Of a DNA stretch of 64,000 bases, positions 11,604-23,817 are shown one piece after another. The stretch spans positions 434,001-498,000 of the forward strand of contig WJXW01000010.1 in assembly GCA_015832175.1 (NCBI GenBank), read 5' to 3'. Origin of the DNA: Paraphaeosphaeria minitans (Eukaryota > Ascomycota > Dothideomycetes > Pleosporales > Didymosphaeriaceae). The notes under the pieces are model-generated. The model did no database searches, was not told the DNA's origin, and saw only the letters and a program-made list of their open reading frames with translations. A program made the position numbers and the translations under genes. Position 1 is the first letter of the stretch, and every line of letters begins with the position of its first letter.

Positions 11604-11936
11604 ATCAGTCATCCACCAAGTCAGCTATCCAGCCCAATCAGTCATCCGCCCCATCTGGAGTCTCACGCCAGCGCTGCATGTTAGTCAGCGACTAGGGTGG
11701 TTAGTCAACTAAGTTAAGGTGTTGCATCTGTCATCCGCCGCCACATTAGTCATCCACCCCACCCAAATCGCAACGCGTCTCTACAGTGTACCCATTGCAC
11801 AACACCCGCAATGCTAGCCACCTGCATAATCTGGCAACGAAGATACCTTATCGTTGTTGATCAATTAGAGCAGAGGTGTCACGCGTGTTAGTGGGGTGGA
11901 CCGATAACTGATTTGGGGGCGTATAACTGATACAAC
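11604..11936. mobile_element. Possible degenerate MITE with ATCAGT(C/T)AT ends
   Basis: A gene-free block bounded by ATCAGTCATCC on the left and, on the right, by ATAACTGAT, the inverted counterpart. Further copies of the motif lie just inside each end (AATCAGTCATCCGCCCC, and GATAACTGATTTGGGGGCG in inverse). TAGTCATCCACCCCAC faces TTAGTGGGGTGGAC. The termini are imperfect and I cannot define a target duplication, so this is a tentative call. Confidence 0.35.
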
Positions 11937-12141
11937 GCCGTAAAACTAGTAGGCAGTCAACTACCTAATATCCAACGCTCGCATAGAACTCCAAATCGTG
12001 CCATGAAAATTGCAAAAACGCCTTGAATTCCATGCAAATCCGACAAGGCCATCCGATGCAAAATGCGAATCGTTCGAACATGACGTCCACCGAGACGCCG
12101 TCGTCACGTCATATTTCCCATCGCGTCCCATGCCCTCCCGT

Positions 12142-13990
12142 TTACGGACGTCTGCCTCGCTCCTCGCCATCTCCATGATTCACACTCCCATAGTCCGCTA
12201 CGCTAACATCCGCCCCAGGCATTAGCCGCTCCCTCGCGCCCTCCGCCTCGTCCTCGATGTTTTCTCGGTCAATCTTGTGGCTCTTCTTTGCCACGAAGCC
12301 CACCAGCGCAAGACCCACCAATAGTGCACTGGACAGCAGGATGACGTTGATGGGAATGGGGTTGTTGTGGAAGGTGAGGTGGGTAGCAGCGTCGAGGCCA
12401 GATTGCGCAAAGTTGAGGATGCCAGCGAGGCAGATGATAAGGCCGTAGACTTTGCCGAAGGTTGCGAAGCCAAAGACTTTGGCCGAGTAGTCGCTGCATA
12501 AACGTTAGATTTAGCCTGTCATGTGGGGCTTGGAATAGGATACTCACGAAACGGCCGTGTAGTAGAGAGGCCGGTACAGAACGAAGAGGATGATGTTTCC
12601 GTAAGCCGCCCATGTTTCTGGGATGACACCCAAGACGCCGATGGTCGTGGCGATGGTAACCAGCATGGCCATGCAGAAGGTAGTGCTGGTGTTGTCGAGC
12701 AAGAGCCCGATGAAAGGGATCGATATCACACCACCTACCGGCAGTGCGATGTCGAAGAAGTTATTGATATCCTTCGCTTTCGCAGCGCTGTGGAACAGGT
12801 ATGTGTACTGCGAGCGAATGGTTGCGACGAAGTAATTGATCCGCAGCATCTGCAAGACGGTGAAGAGCGTGATGAGAATGAACCAGGGTGTGCGGATTTG
12901 CTGTGCTGCGGTCTTTCCGTGAAGGGCGCCCCAAACACCTGATATGTTCTTCTTTTTGACCTCCTCTTTTGTCTGGGTGGTTGCATCCTTGGTGCCCAGC
13001 AATTCGGTGATCTGGCTGACGATACTATCGCGGTGAATACGACGCGCGTCCCGGAGCTGCTGAACCATTCTCTCGTCTTCGATCTCATCGTCCGAGTCGT
13101 GGACAATCTCGTTGGCGGTGTTCTCCACAGTCTGCGTCAGCTCCCCGACCGTCTTGTACGAGGCCGAAGGCATGAAGAAGATTTGCACGACAAGGATGTA
13201 GGCTGGTACTACCAGATATATCAAGAAGAACTTCTTAGGCGAGAATGCGCCATCCGTGGCCTGGTAGATTAGACGATACGCCAAGAAGACGGCGCTCGAG
13301 GTATCGAATGCGCCCGTCAGGAGAGCGAGGATCAGACCAGAGTACTGCGGAAACGTATTGCTGAGCTGGAACGAGGAAATGAATATAAAAGGACCACCCA
13401 ATGCAAGGAACAGATAGCCGGGAATGTATGCATCGAATGGTATGTCGCCCGCAAAGGCGAAGAGGTTCGAGCCGATGACAATGAAGATGGCGCCGAGGAT
13501 GCCACTCACGCGTGGGCCAAAGCGATCGAGAATGGTGCCCACGGGCAGGGCGACAACATTGGTGGAGACTGCTGCCACAGTGAACATGAGGTTGAGCCGC
13601 AGCTCTTGTCCGTAACACACCAGCACGCCATCTTCCAGTTCTTTATCTGTACACTGGTTCCTATACACGCCCTCCTCAAGCAGCACGGGCTTTATCGCAG
13701 CGAAACCGAAGACGACACCGGCCGCGAAGAGACAGTAGATGACCGCGGAGAGGACCTGGACTGCTAATCGTCAGCATGGGCGCATGGGCGCAGTGGATTG
13801 ACGCACGTATTCTCTTCCACTTGGGCACCTCGAAGGCGCCTATCGGTTCTTCGAACGGGGCGGGTGTCCATGTGCCTGGGGAATCGAGAGGGTTGAAGGA
13901 CATTTTGCGATGCCTGCTGTCCGGGCTTGCCTCACGACTCCACGGCCCGTCATACTCCTCGGTAGTGGTCACCCTGTGCGTCAAAGACAT
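12142..13990 (-). CDS. MFS transporter, Fmp42/SLC43-like
   Basis: Major-facilitator membrane transporter of 582 aa, most like yeast Fmp42 and animal SLC43 amino-acid transporters; its substrate in fungi is not established. Exons are 13990-13807, 13760-12548 and 12493-12142. The two introns are GTGCGT...GCAG and GTGAGT...GCAG, with consistent phases. The first half shows LPVGTILDRFGPRVSG, an A-motif-like loop between helices 2 and 3. A charged cytosolic loop (ETVENTANEIVHDSDDEIEDE-like region) separates the two six-helix halves. The second half resumes at the segment TPWFILITLFTVLQMLRINY. An alternative ATG at 13903 would shorten the N-terminus by 29 aa. Whether it sits in vacuole, plasma membrane or mitochondria cannot be read from the sequence. 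Confidence 0.9.
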
Positions 13991-14867
13991 GGCGAACAGC
14001 TATTCTTTCCCCCCTTGTATGGTTGTGGTCTTGCGCTAAATCGGCTGCTGATGGTGTGTCTGTTTAAGATCCCCGGGCGTAGTCGATGCGCGTCGGAGTA
14101 GGTATCCGTGATGACGTCGAGCAAGGCGCGCTCGATTGCGAACGCAGGGTCAGCGCGGCGGGTGACTTGGAGGACGGGAAGCCGAGAGAGGCGGGCTTGG
14201 TGTGGTATTTGTAGTCTCTCCGCATAATGGCGAATTGTGACGGGCGGGGGAGCGATGATGAGGCCTGCTTGGCTTTGGCTTGTTCCCCGCGAAAGCAGCT
14301 GATTTGAAAGGTCACGATGGTCCCACACCGCAGCGAATTGCCAGCCCGCCGGTGGCGTCGTGCGTCTCGGCACCCTCATCCGTCACTATTTTACACAATA
14401 ATAACACCCACGCTGCATCTGCTGCTGCAATTCACTGTTTCTGCTCCGGTAGTGGAGTTCGAGGCTTTGCGGCCCCACCAAGGAACCCTGCTTTGGCCAC
14501 TATGCAGCACAAATCTCTGGCTTCCGCCGCCATTCCCATCGGTAGCTGCCGCCTTGCGCAAGCCTTGCTTCACAACATCACGCAAAACTTTGTGGGCGGC
14601 TGCAGGTGCAGAAAATTTGTTTCATCGATTGGCTGACCGCTGCAGATTATTAGGATTAGGGACATTCGATTTCCGGAACAAATCGACACCAACGCCCAGA
14701 ACAACTCCGCCCAATGCATTTTCATATTGATTTCATCGCAGCGAATGTGGTTGTCGGCGAAACACCGTACTGACAGATTGGTCACGAGCGCGGAACACCT
14801 TGCTGGACAGCCCTTTGAAATTCGTTCATGGCTTTTCAGAGGCGCTTGTGCATGTCCACAAGAGCAT
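13991..14867. other. Intergenic, MFS upstream region
   Basis: Lies between the MFS start and the 3' end of the MARVEL gene, both on the minus strand. Several overlapping frames are present; none has supporting similarity or splice structure. Confidence 0.5.
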
Positions 14868-15573
14868 CTACGCCTCAACCGACTTGGGAGCCGCATTCGC
14901 CTTCTTGTTCTTGTACCAAAGCGTGGGCAGAAGCACGCACGAAGTGGTGAATAGAATGCTACTCTTTGTTAGCAACCTCTCTCGGCATGTGGACATTTGA
15001 GCATTACTTACCACATGGCTATCGCCAAACCCCACACTGTCTTCGCCTGGAAGCAGTTGCTCCTGGTCACTCCCGCCCAGTGGCCTAGGCTCAACTTATC
15101 ACCCATCTGGTTCAAGTTGTTCTTCACCGAAGTGGTAAAGGCATAGGCGTACGCCGCATCCACCTCGGTGCTCGTCTTGCCGACGACATAGCAGTTCAGA
15201 TAGCTCACAGGCTTACCGACGGTAACGGCGACCACGATAAAAGCGATGAGTAGAATGGAGTCTGCGCCTGCCATGACAAGCAGACCAAGGTTGGCTTCAG
15301 ACCAGTAGTAGGCCACGCTGACGAGGATGTAGAGGGCTGCGATGCAGGTCTGGCGAAGAGTTAGTTGGATGCGTGCAGTGAAGGTAGCGCGGGCCAACAT
15401 ACGATGCTGATGGTTCCTACGAACTCTTGAGGGGGCTCCACGCCCAAGTTGACGATGTTGCCGATGAAGTTGGAGGTTATGCCGATGATAACGACCATGG
15501 AGATGACCTGCATGATTCGCACGAGCAAAAAGGTGTTGCTCAGAGGCATGGCACCGTAGCTTGGAACAGGCAT
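14868..15573 (-). CDS. MARVEL-domain four-helix membrane protein
   Basis: Small tetraspanning membrane protein of 199 aa resembling fungal MARVEL-domain proteins, which associate with membrane apposition and eisosome-type domains. Exons are 15573-15403, 15349-15012 and 14958-14868, with GTATGT...CCAG and GTAAGT...GTAG introns. Four hydrophobic segments are visible: LVRIMQVISMVVIIGI, the IAALYILVSVAYYW helix, ADSILLIAFIVVAVTVG, and the spliced WGLAIAMC/ILFTTSCVLLP helix. The protein ends with a short basic tail (YKNKKANAAPKSVEA). The first real ATG in frame was used. No catalytic function is expected. Confidence 0.82.
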
Positions 15574-16905
15574 AATGGCTGATGTGGTAGTTGCTGGGGA
15601 GTGTTGTGTGTTTGAAGAGAAGGTGCTCAAGATGGAGAAGTGCTTTTATGCTGCAACGAACGGAGCGCAATGTGCCAGCAGAGAAGTGAGTACGTGTTGG
15701 CTAACGACTTTTCGGAAGAACGCAGTGATGGATAAATGAGACAAAGGAGACAAGAAATGAACCCAAAGAAAAATGAGAAAAAGGAAACTCGTCAAGAGTT
15801 GAAGTGGTGAGTTGGTTGCTGAAGTGGTCGTGGCCCTTCTTCGCTGGCGTCCAACGCATCTTATATGCAACGCAACACACCTCTGCTCTCAAAAATATCA
15901 CTCCAGAAACCAGATGGCTGAATCGATGCTATTCCTGTCAGCCGTCCGTCTGGTTGTCTCTGTTTCATGCTCGAGCTTGAGTAGTCGCCTTGTAAGCCAA
16001 TGAGGGACGAGGACCGCGCTGCGACCGAAATTCTCCGAATAGGCGAGTTCAAGCGTCCGTGGCACAGACGCATCGCGGCGGCTACAATGCGATCGACCCT
16101 TGTCAAATGGGAACTATGGTTTTGAGACGCGCCATTCAACTACGAGACTTGTTGACTGTCTGGAAGGATTTGGAGTCAAACTTGGCAACGGAAGATGAGT
16201 GGGTGAGAAGCACCGGCGGGAGCTGGGTTGGATTCCGCGTCCCACCTGAGCTCCCCGACCATTATCGCGCGCGGGAGCCATTGTTGAGGCTCATTTGGAG
16301 TTGATGGAGGGTCTAGACTGTTTGACTTCGCGCCGAGGAAATTCTGGTCGCTGTGTAAGTGGTCATCTCTTGAATATGCTTTACCACAGGCACAATGCGT
16401 CATGAGTCCCGATCAAATCGAAACCTGTGGCAGCAATCCCGAATTCCGTAAAAAACGACGTCAATGCGTGATCATATTGCTGACAAGCTGCACAGACTCT
16501 TGCTTGGTAGACTGTGAGAATACCCGAAGGCTGAAAAGCATCGTTGCCTGCAAGAGATCAGAGCAAGTGGCTTCTTCTAGCTATCTAGGATCACATTCTA
16601 CCAACTGGACTAAGTTGTATCTCGACTTTACCGGACCTTCGATTATAAGCCAAATAACGCGACCGAAGTGGAACACCGAAGGCAGACCATCAGGGGATTT
16701 TACGACGACGTGGTACATCATCATGACATACATCTTACCGTCATTCGTGACAACTGCCTTGTGGGTTTGTAGAGAGATTCAACTCATGAATTAACTTCAC
16801 GAATCATCGAGAGGCACCAGAAAATTTCAACAGCGTCATTTATCTGCGAATATTATCGGTGTCAGATAGTCTGCTATATCTTCAGCGCCCATGACGAAAA
16901 CATCC
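15574..16905. other. Intergenic between MARVEL and DUF1996 genes
   Basis: Holds the MARVEL-gene promoter and the DUF1996 3' region. A 130-codon plus-strand frame at 16402-16794 begins with a true ATG but matches no family I recognise, so I did not annotate it. Confidence 0.5.
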
Positions 16906-18406
16906 TCATTGAACCATGATATTCCCAGGAATTTCAGCGAGCCCTGAATAACAGTTAGTCGCGGCATGATCACAGTGCGAGGGAAATCACATACAGTTGG
17001 TATTACCAACATCTTCCTTCGCTTGCTGCGCCTTCGTGCAAGCGATACCATCCTTGCCCGACTGAATCTTCAAGATCTTGGTACAATCCTCGCTGGCGCA
17101 GCCTTTCCCGAGGTTATCCATTGCCCGCTGAAGCGCGTCATCCTTCCAGCCGAAGAGGTAATCACCGTGTGCACCGTAGCCAGTTCTGCGTTCACGTGAG
17201 TCAAAAAGAATATGCGGAAAGAAGGCGGGATACCTACGGATCGCCGAAACTGTAGACAAGGGGCTGCTTGCCGTTCTGGAAGTACTTGGGATCGCTCATC
17301 GCCCCGCTCGTGTCGTACATGATTTCATACATGACCTGTGTTCATGTTTCAGCGTCGTATCTCGGGAGGAATGTTGTTGCGGCGAAAGGAGCTGCCTGGG
17401 AGAGATTGGAGACTGACCTGCGGTATACGGACAGGGTGTGTAGATGGGCATTTGTCGCCTGCAAGCGCATTGTTGCCAGGCGCATAAGCCACATGGCTCC
17501 TGTGATCCTAGGTACGCAAGACTTGTGTGAGCGTGGAGCAGAAAGTCGCAATAGAACGTTACGTACGGGACTGTCGACATTTTTCCCATCCCAACACGAG
17601 GGGAAGATCACTGTAGCACGGATCCCACCCGGACATGATTTGTTTGGGAACTCGGCGGTGTCTTTGCTATCGCAAGGAGCACCTGAGCCACCGGAGAGGC
17701 GATCGCCCTTTTGGAGACAGCGGTGGCAGATTCCAGGATACTTGGTGCTCTTCAATCGGAGCGTGGGATCTCCTGCAAGCATCCGGAAGCCCGGTCTCAT
17801 AGCAGTCATTTTCATCGTCTTGGTACCCGAGAAGGGGCGCATATAGTAGACCGTAAGTCCTCCGTCTTGTTCGAGTAAGGTATTGTTGAGTCTGCCGTTG
17901 GCCATCTGAGGGACACGTTTGTAGGTTCCGTTCTCTGGTGACTTGAAGTAGATGGAAGCCGTCCAGTAGTTGCTCGTATCTTCGGTGTATATACAGCTCG
18001 TGCAGGTCGAATCCTTGGGCGGATCGAATTTTTCAGGGTCCATGGTGATGTTGAAAGAATTCCCGCCGACGATCTACAATGGCGGGATACAAAATCAGTG
18101 GAATGCTCAAAAAAGGACATAGGTAGAAGTAGGTTATTTTAGTGTCAGCTCGCGACTAATGTGTGAAATTCTCAGACACTGATAGTAGCAGATCCAACAA
18201 CTATACACCCCGGAACTACTCACTTGATGCATGTGGGGAGACGGCAATAATCCTGGATTGACTAGAGGGTCGGTCCGTTCGACGACCAACTGTGAGCATC
18301 CGAAACGTAGAAAGTCCGCAGAGCCTGAGTTTCCGCCACCAGCTTGAGGCACTGCTGAGGCATCGCGCACAAGGAGCGCAGACAGAGCAACAGTTTGCCA
18401 GAACAT
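16906..18406 (-). CDS. Secreted DUF1996 protein
   Basis: Extracellular protein of 368 aa in the DUF1996 family, common in fungi, with no known biochemical function. Exons are 18406-18224, 18073-17567, 17507-17418, 17335-17238, 17185-16995 and 16943-16906; all introns are GT-AG and phases agree. A signal peptide (FWQTVALSALLVRDASA) is followed by the family opening FGCSQLVVERTDPLVNPG. SPHMHQ/IVGGNSF then spans intron 1. Many cysteines suit secretion. The last 38-nt exon restores the family ending W-L-x-x-I-PG; reading through the last intron would end after NTNCM and lose it. Confidence 0.92.
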
Positions 18407-19135
18407 GGTTGACGGCGTGTTTTCTCGTGTTGGTGGTGAGAGAGGTGTTCCAGGATCAATGCCCCAGCGTTGAACAGCCGGTCCCTTTTGTCTTCGTGGG
18501 TCGCCCTCAACAACACGCCTTCAGATCTGCCATATCTCGAAAAACGATCCATATGCTACTTGGGAACGGCGTAGATTGCTTGAGCTGGTGTATCATTAAA
18601 AATGCCATGTGGCGGCCACTATGCCGGGCCCGTAAACTCTTGGCAGCACCAATGGGTAAACCGAAGCAATCAAACACCCCTCAAGTTGATCGCTTCGATG
18701 GTACCAAATACCAACTGCCGAAAACGGTGGTCCTCACTGATCGGAACAACTAGGCCGATGGCCTCGAAAATGCAAGATAACATTACTATTGTACGCTAAG
18801 TAAACTTTTGCCCGAAGGCTGCGTAAGAAGCAACTATAAGATTCCGTGAGCTATCCTACAGTACGAGGTCAACGCACGGTGACCGTATTGTTCCAGAGTA
18901 CCACGATCGGTACCATCGAACTTCGGATGAAGCACAATAAAGTCCATGACCATACAGCCTGTTCTCAGATGAGTCCTTTGTGAACGTTCTGGATGCGAGT
19001 ACAAACTATCATTGCGCTGACATGCCTGAACACTGTGTCGAAGTTTGAGGGCTTGATTTGCCCTAGGGTAGAAGAAGAGCTGGCCGTTCAGAGCCAAAGC
19101 CTTGATACTGTGCCTATGTTCTGGGATCATCGAGG
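18407..19135. other. Intergenic, DUF1996 upstream region
   Basis: About 730 bp between the DUF1996 start and the stop of the next minus-strand gene. No gene supported. Confidence 0.5.
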
Positions 19136-21264
19136 CTAGACATGTTCGGGAAGACGTCCATAGTTAGGGTCGTTGTGGTTCGAGCCACCGCGACCGCGAT
19201 CTCGGCCACGACCACCAGGGTACCCTCTTGGTGGTCCTGCTCCACGGTTCCCGTTCCGTCCTCCACGCCCACCCTGAGGTTGCAGCTGATCGTAGCGTCC
19301 ACCGTACCCATTCTGAGGTGGGAAGTTGTTTCCTCCATAGCCCCCTGATGGTTGTTGAGGGTTCTGTCCACTGTATCTGTGGTGGTGTCGGTATTCATTC
19401 GCGCCATAGATTTGCTGCTGTTGCCATGTATACTGTTCCCCCAGACCCTGACGATATGGATGATCCGTTGCACCGGAACCTCCCGGCTGCGACTGGTGCA
19501 CATTACCTCGCAATGTACCTGATTGCGGATGGTAGCCTCGCAAACCATGCTGCGGCCGTTCCTGGTACGACCTGTCAGCACTCCCGCGACCCCTCATATT
19601 GTGACCTCGGAGAGCACCAGCAGGGTTGCGCTGCCAGTGTGTCGAGAAGAACTCCCTACCAATGATGTGAGACTTCCTTAGCATGTTCCTCAACACTAGT
19701 GGGCCATCTCTGCTTTCTCGTACGAGCAGCCCGGCCCGTACGGGTCCCTCTTGCTGTTTCAGCGCTGCGCGTATTCGCAAGAGTAAATCCACAAGCTTCC
19801 GCAAAGCCTCTTGGTTCTTCTCCTCCCACTTGTCCACCCTCGCTTTGGCGTTCTCGTACTTAAGGCGGAGGATCTTCCCTTTATTGTCTTCTATTTTGTA
19901 CACACCAGTCAATAAGTGGGTAGTACGACCGAACCAGAGCTGGTCTTGGCAAGCCACGGAGGAAGTCCCTTCTTCCTTGTGAGTTACCGTCTTCAGCTCT
20001 GCCATTTGAGCTGTCGGGACAATGTGGCCCTTTTGGAGAAAGCGAACAGGCGGTCTGAAATCGTAATGCGGGCGTTCTGCTAGTAAAGCGCCCGTCACAG
20101 CGGCCGTCCCGGTCGGATCCAAGTCGCCAGGTGCGCAGTCTTCAAAGTAAGCATCTGCTTCGAAGCGTACAACTATGTTCAGAGGCCCCACGGGATATTG
20201 GATCGCTCTATAGTGACTTGTTGCATCCTCCATGTCGTCTCCAGGCTGTGTGAAATTCTTCTCGAAGTTGTTTCCTATACCATTGGTCTGCCGTCTCCAA
20301 AACTTCTCGCCCTTGCGAACAAAGACTAGGGTGTTAGATATCATATGCACATCTAAGCGGAGTGGGCCATTTGATTTTCCTTGACAAAATTCTAACAGTA
20401 TTCGGAGGTTGTTGCGGTCAGCGAGAACGTCAATGTCGGAAAACTGAAAGCCAGGGTTCATAACACCCAGTGCAGTAAACAGCGGAGCAAAAGGATCCCG
20501 GGGTTTTCGCACGTAGTTGTAATCGGCAGCCTGGAAACCCGAGTCTTGTTCTATAACATAGGGAAAGGTCGTTTTCGGAACGAACTTGGCTGGGCCCCCT
20601 GGAACGAAGATTGTATTGGTGCCATCGTTAGCACCTTGCCAGTTGTAGGAACAAAGAAGTTTGATCTTATCCTGTTCCCAAACCACGTTCGTGGGAGTTG
20701 GGGTGAGATCATGTTGCTCCAGGGTGAGGATCACATGACCAGCTTCCTTTTGCACCATCTTTGCCATGATGTCCATCCTCTTCTTCATTTTGGCTGTTAT
20801 CACCTTGGGCTTGTCGTCATCATAGTCAGCATTATCGTCCCTTCCCTCTTCTCCACCTACTTCATCGTCCTCATCATCATCAAGAACCAGCTCTTCATCT
20901 TGTTCTTCTGCAGGCTGGTTGGGATTTGATGGCTCTGCTAAGATCAATCCATCCTGTGTTACGAAACTTTCACCAGTCTCGCCAGTGCTACGTTCTTGCT
21001 GATGACGACGTCTCGTGCGATTCCACGATCTGCCTTGCTTAATGTTTGTGCGCGGTCCATTGCCGGCTTCTCTTTCGGTTGATCTGGTTCGTTTTTGGCC
21101 GTTCTCTTCGCTTGCTTCTCCTTTGATTGGCTCAAGAAGAATGCCGCCTTCATAAAATGTCAGTGACAGAACAGTATCGTTCGATCGTAGGGTGAGTAAG
21201 GTGGCTCAGCACACGTGACCAGGTGTTATGTTGATGCAATGGGTTAATGCAACATACCGTCCAT
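19136..21264 (-). CDS. Fungal conserved protein with C-terminal RGG tail (family often labelled 'geranylgeranyl pyrophosphate synthetase')
   Basis: Protein of 672 aa with no proven function. The core shows SYNW, PGGPAKFVP, DPFAPLFTAL, VLADRNNLRILLEFCQG and LNIVVRFEADAYFED. From memory this matches an ascomycete family often misnamed geranylgeranyl pyrophosphate synthetase. I see no prenyl-synthase aspartate motifs, so that label should not be trusted. The N-terminus is basic then acidic (DEELVLDDDEDDEVGGEE). After residue ~520 the tail is rich in RG, GG, Q and Y, like RNA-binding RGG proteins. The long exon 21147-19136 is open upstream with no usable ATG. A 7-nt exon (21264-21258, ATGGACG) with a GTATGT donor supplies one in the right phase. 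Confidence 0.7.
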
Positions 21265-21837
21265 ACTTGCGAAGTTCTATATAGATAAGGCCAGCAGGTA
21301 CCGAGATAGGCGTGTGATAGCCGCGATAATCGAAGCACTATTCCGAGCAGCTTCTTTTCACGTTATCTGCGTGTGCTCCAGACTTCGTCACGTACTGACG
21401 TGTTGAAACGCGCTATGCTTCTGTAGTCAAAGCGAAGGATCGAGCAGGTTGCACTCGTGCCCGGGCGTAAGTAGGACTGTTGCGATGAGAGAGTGAAAGG
21501 TAAAATGCCCAATATATACTCGCGAGCTGCGGGTCGTTGAGAGATGGAGTTCCGGAAGGGAAGGGGCGATCTGCATCTCTTAGCGTTACGCTAGCCGTTT
21601 TAATATTAGCGTAGTCTTCCTTGCCCGCTGCCAATCATAGCACCGGAATCGTAACGAATTCTAACCTCCCAATGAAATGTTTCAAAACATCTTCGCATGT
21701 GAACGGAAAGAATGTCAAAAGAAACAGTGTATTGCAAGAAAGTATACGATGCGAGTTCTTCCTGTCAGCGCTCCCGCCCATTGCCCTGCTAGAAGAGTAA
21801 CCCTCGCGCTCGTTCGACCCGGTGCCTTACAGTCTCA
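21265..21837. other. Intergenic upstream of the RGG-tailed gene
   Basis: Promoter region of the gene starting at 21264 and 3' flank of the zinc-cluster factor. No gene supported. Confidence 0.5.
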
Positions 21838-23817
21838 TCAGAACATGAATGCATACGGCTTATGGAAACACTCCTCCCACCCAAGGTTTCCGCTGTCCCA
21901 GTATCTCTTCAAAACAACCTTCAGACTCAACGGGGCGTTGGTTCCCAAGAGATGGGACAAATCTGAGCAAGTATCTTCAATCCATTTGCGCCTGGCCTCT
22001 CCTCGATACCCTGCTTCTACTCCAGCCATACTCAGAGGCCAACTGGCATTCCGCTGAATGCGCGGAGATACGAGTACTCTCTTCAAAAACGATACCAGGA
22101 GGTCACCGTGATCTTCTAGCTGCAGATTCGTGTGTGCGTCTTCCGGTAATAGAGCCAGTGCTTGAAGTGACATGATACAATATACTGCTGCAGCATGCTT
22201 GTATGCTGAGCCAATCAGAAGCCAGTCTTCGTTCTCGTCACCTGGATGTGCCCAATCATCCACTGAGAATGCCTGAATCTGGGAAAGCAGATTCGCAGCC
22301 AGTTGCGAATGACCGGTAAGATCGTCTTCTAGAATCAGCGCCTGCGACGTTTCTCTACGCAGGTTGGAGATGCGAACTACGAAAAAAAAGACCGCCGGTG
22401 GGCAGAGACAATAGGGAAATATCTCATGATAGAGCTCCTCTACGTCCTCAAGCTCTTGGTTAAGGATTGGAGCTAAGACAACATGGTCATGCGCGGGACT
22501 GGTAGTATTGCTCACGGTTACTACACTGATATATATTAGACAAGAGCGATTAAGGATAGTTTTGTGTCGCGGGATCACTCACAGGTAGAGCAGAACCACT
22601 GTTGGATGCATATAAAAAGCGCTGTGGTACATTTGCATCAGGCCTCCTCGTACTTTCATTATGCGCATCAAAACGTCAATGTGCGACCGCCATTGCGGAA
22701 ACCACTGGCTTTGCAGCTATAGGACTTGGTCAGCATCTTGATATATTGCCAAGGATTTGTGAGACACTCACTTCGTTGGTCATAAACACCACTATACTGG
22801 TTATAGTCGCCAAGCTGTACATAGTCTTCGGATCTGCAATCCTTCTGTACAACTCTTGAATGGCGTCTCCGCGGTGTTGCCATAGCTTCGGCCCATTGGC
22901 TAAAAGAGCCTTTCCACTCGCTTCGGGTGGAAGTCGGTTTATGTAATGCTGCAGTGCAAGGCAAACAAAACTGCTGTGAGTGGAAGGCGTGAGTAGATGG
23001 AGTGAAGTCGCTGGAAAGAACATGACTTGAGGGTTGCGGACTAGGGCGAACTTTGACTCTGTGGCTTCTGGGATTATACGTGTGTTGACTACGCGATCGA
23101 TCAGTACGTGTAAAGGAGTACAGGGCCAAGATCAGTATCTCCGGCGAGACAGGTTCTGCTTGGTGGGCAGGGGCATCGCCTGTCATGCGGATACTAAAAG
23201 CTTGGTACTGTTGTTGTGGGGTCTGGCCTACAGTAGTTGATTGCTTGCACTACCTCGGACGTGTCATTCCGGAAACGGTACACAGGTAGTTGCTCTAGCT
23301 TCATAAAGAGCAGTACACGCCGCAGTCCTTTGAGTGGGTCTTTCTCCATCTTGAGAATCCTCGCTGCCTCGTGCCCAAGACCTTTCGAGACGATCTCCTC
23401 AATCCGATCCTGGCTCTCGATGTGGAGGATCTTGTCGACATCCTCAATGGTCTGCACATCTGCCATTGCCTTTTGATAAATATAATGTAATTCTTTTTGA
23501 GCATCCTGGTCTTCCACCTCGCTTTTCACCGTTTCGATGCTCCAGCCACTATCGCTCGAGGAGTCTCCCATCGGTCGCACTCTTGAACGTACCTGTAGGT
23601 CTAGCTGCGAATTCTTGGAAGGTTTTGTTCGCTTTCGCGAGGTGACCTTTCCGGGTTCGACCCATTGGAGGGGCTTTTGTGCATCATAGCCCGGGCACTC
23701 TTTGCCCCTCTTAACGCACTTCTTGCAGTGGGGCAACGTGTAGTCACAGACTAGACGACGCTTGAGACACTCCCAGCATTGCCGAGTCGCTCTCGGCGTA
23801 TTCTGGACCGTATCCAT
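21838..23817 (-). CDS. Zn2Cys6 fungal transcription factor
   Basis: Nuclear zinc-cluster regulator of 574 aa; target genes unknown. Exons are 23817-23232, 23088-22772, 22716-22583 and 22525-21838, all GT-AG with consistent phases. The binuclear cluster is complete: Cys14, 17, 24, 31, 34 and 41, with spacing C-x2-C-x6-C-x6-C-x2-C-x6-C and a basic KRR between the second and third cysteines. A linker with RKRTKPSKN may be a nuclear signal. The rest fits the fungal-specific transcription factor domain: AINYFNTRIIPEA spans intron 1, and QSQWFPQWRSHID opens the third exon. The gene directly downstream is the RGG-tailed protein; nothing shows it is a target. Confidence 0.9.

Larger units (their letters stand above)
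10571..12141. other. Intergenic, upstream of GFA gene and 3' of MFS gene
   Basis: No supportable gene. It holds the TATA candidate for the GFA gene and a MITE-like foldback at about 11604-11936. A T-arm-like sequence near 11515 does not belong to a complete tRNA. Confidence 0.5.

Noticed and set aside
19136..21264. Assignment as a true geranylgeranyl pyrophosphate synthase
   Set aside because: The DDxxD-type aspartate motifs of prenyl synthases are absent; the name appears to be a propagated annotation error for this family.
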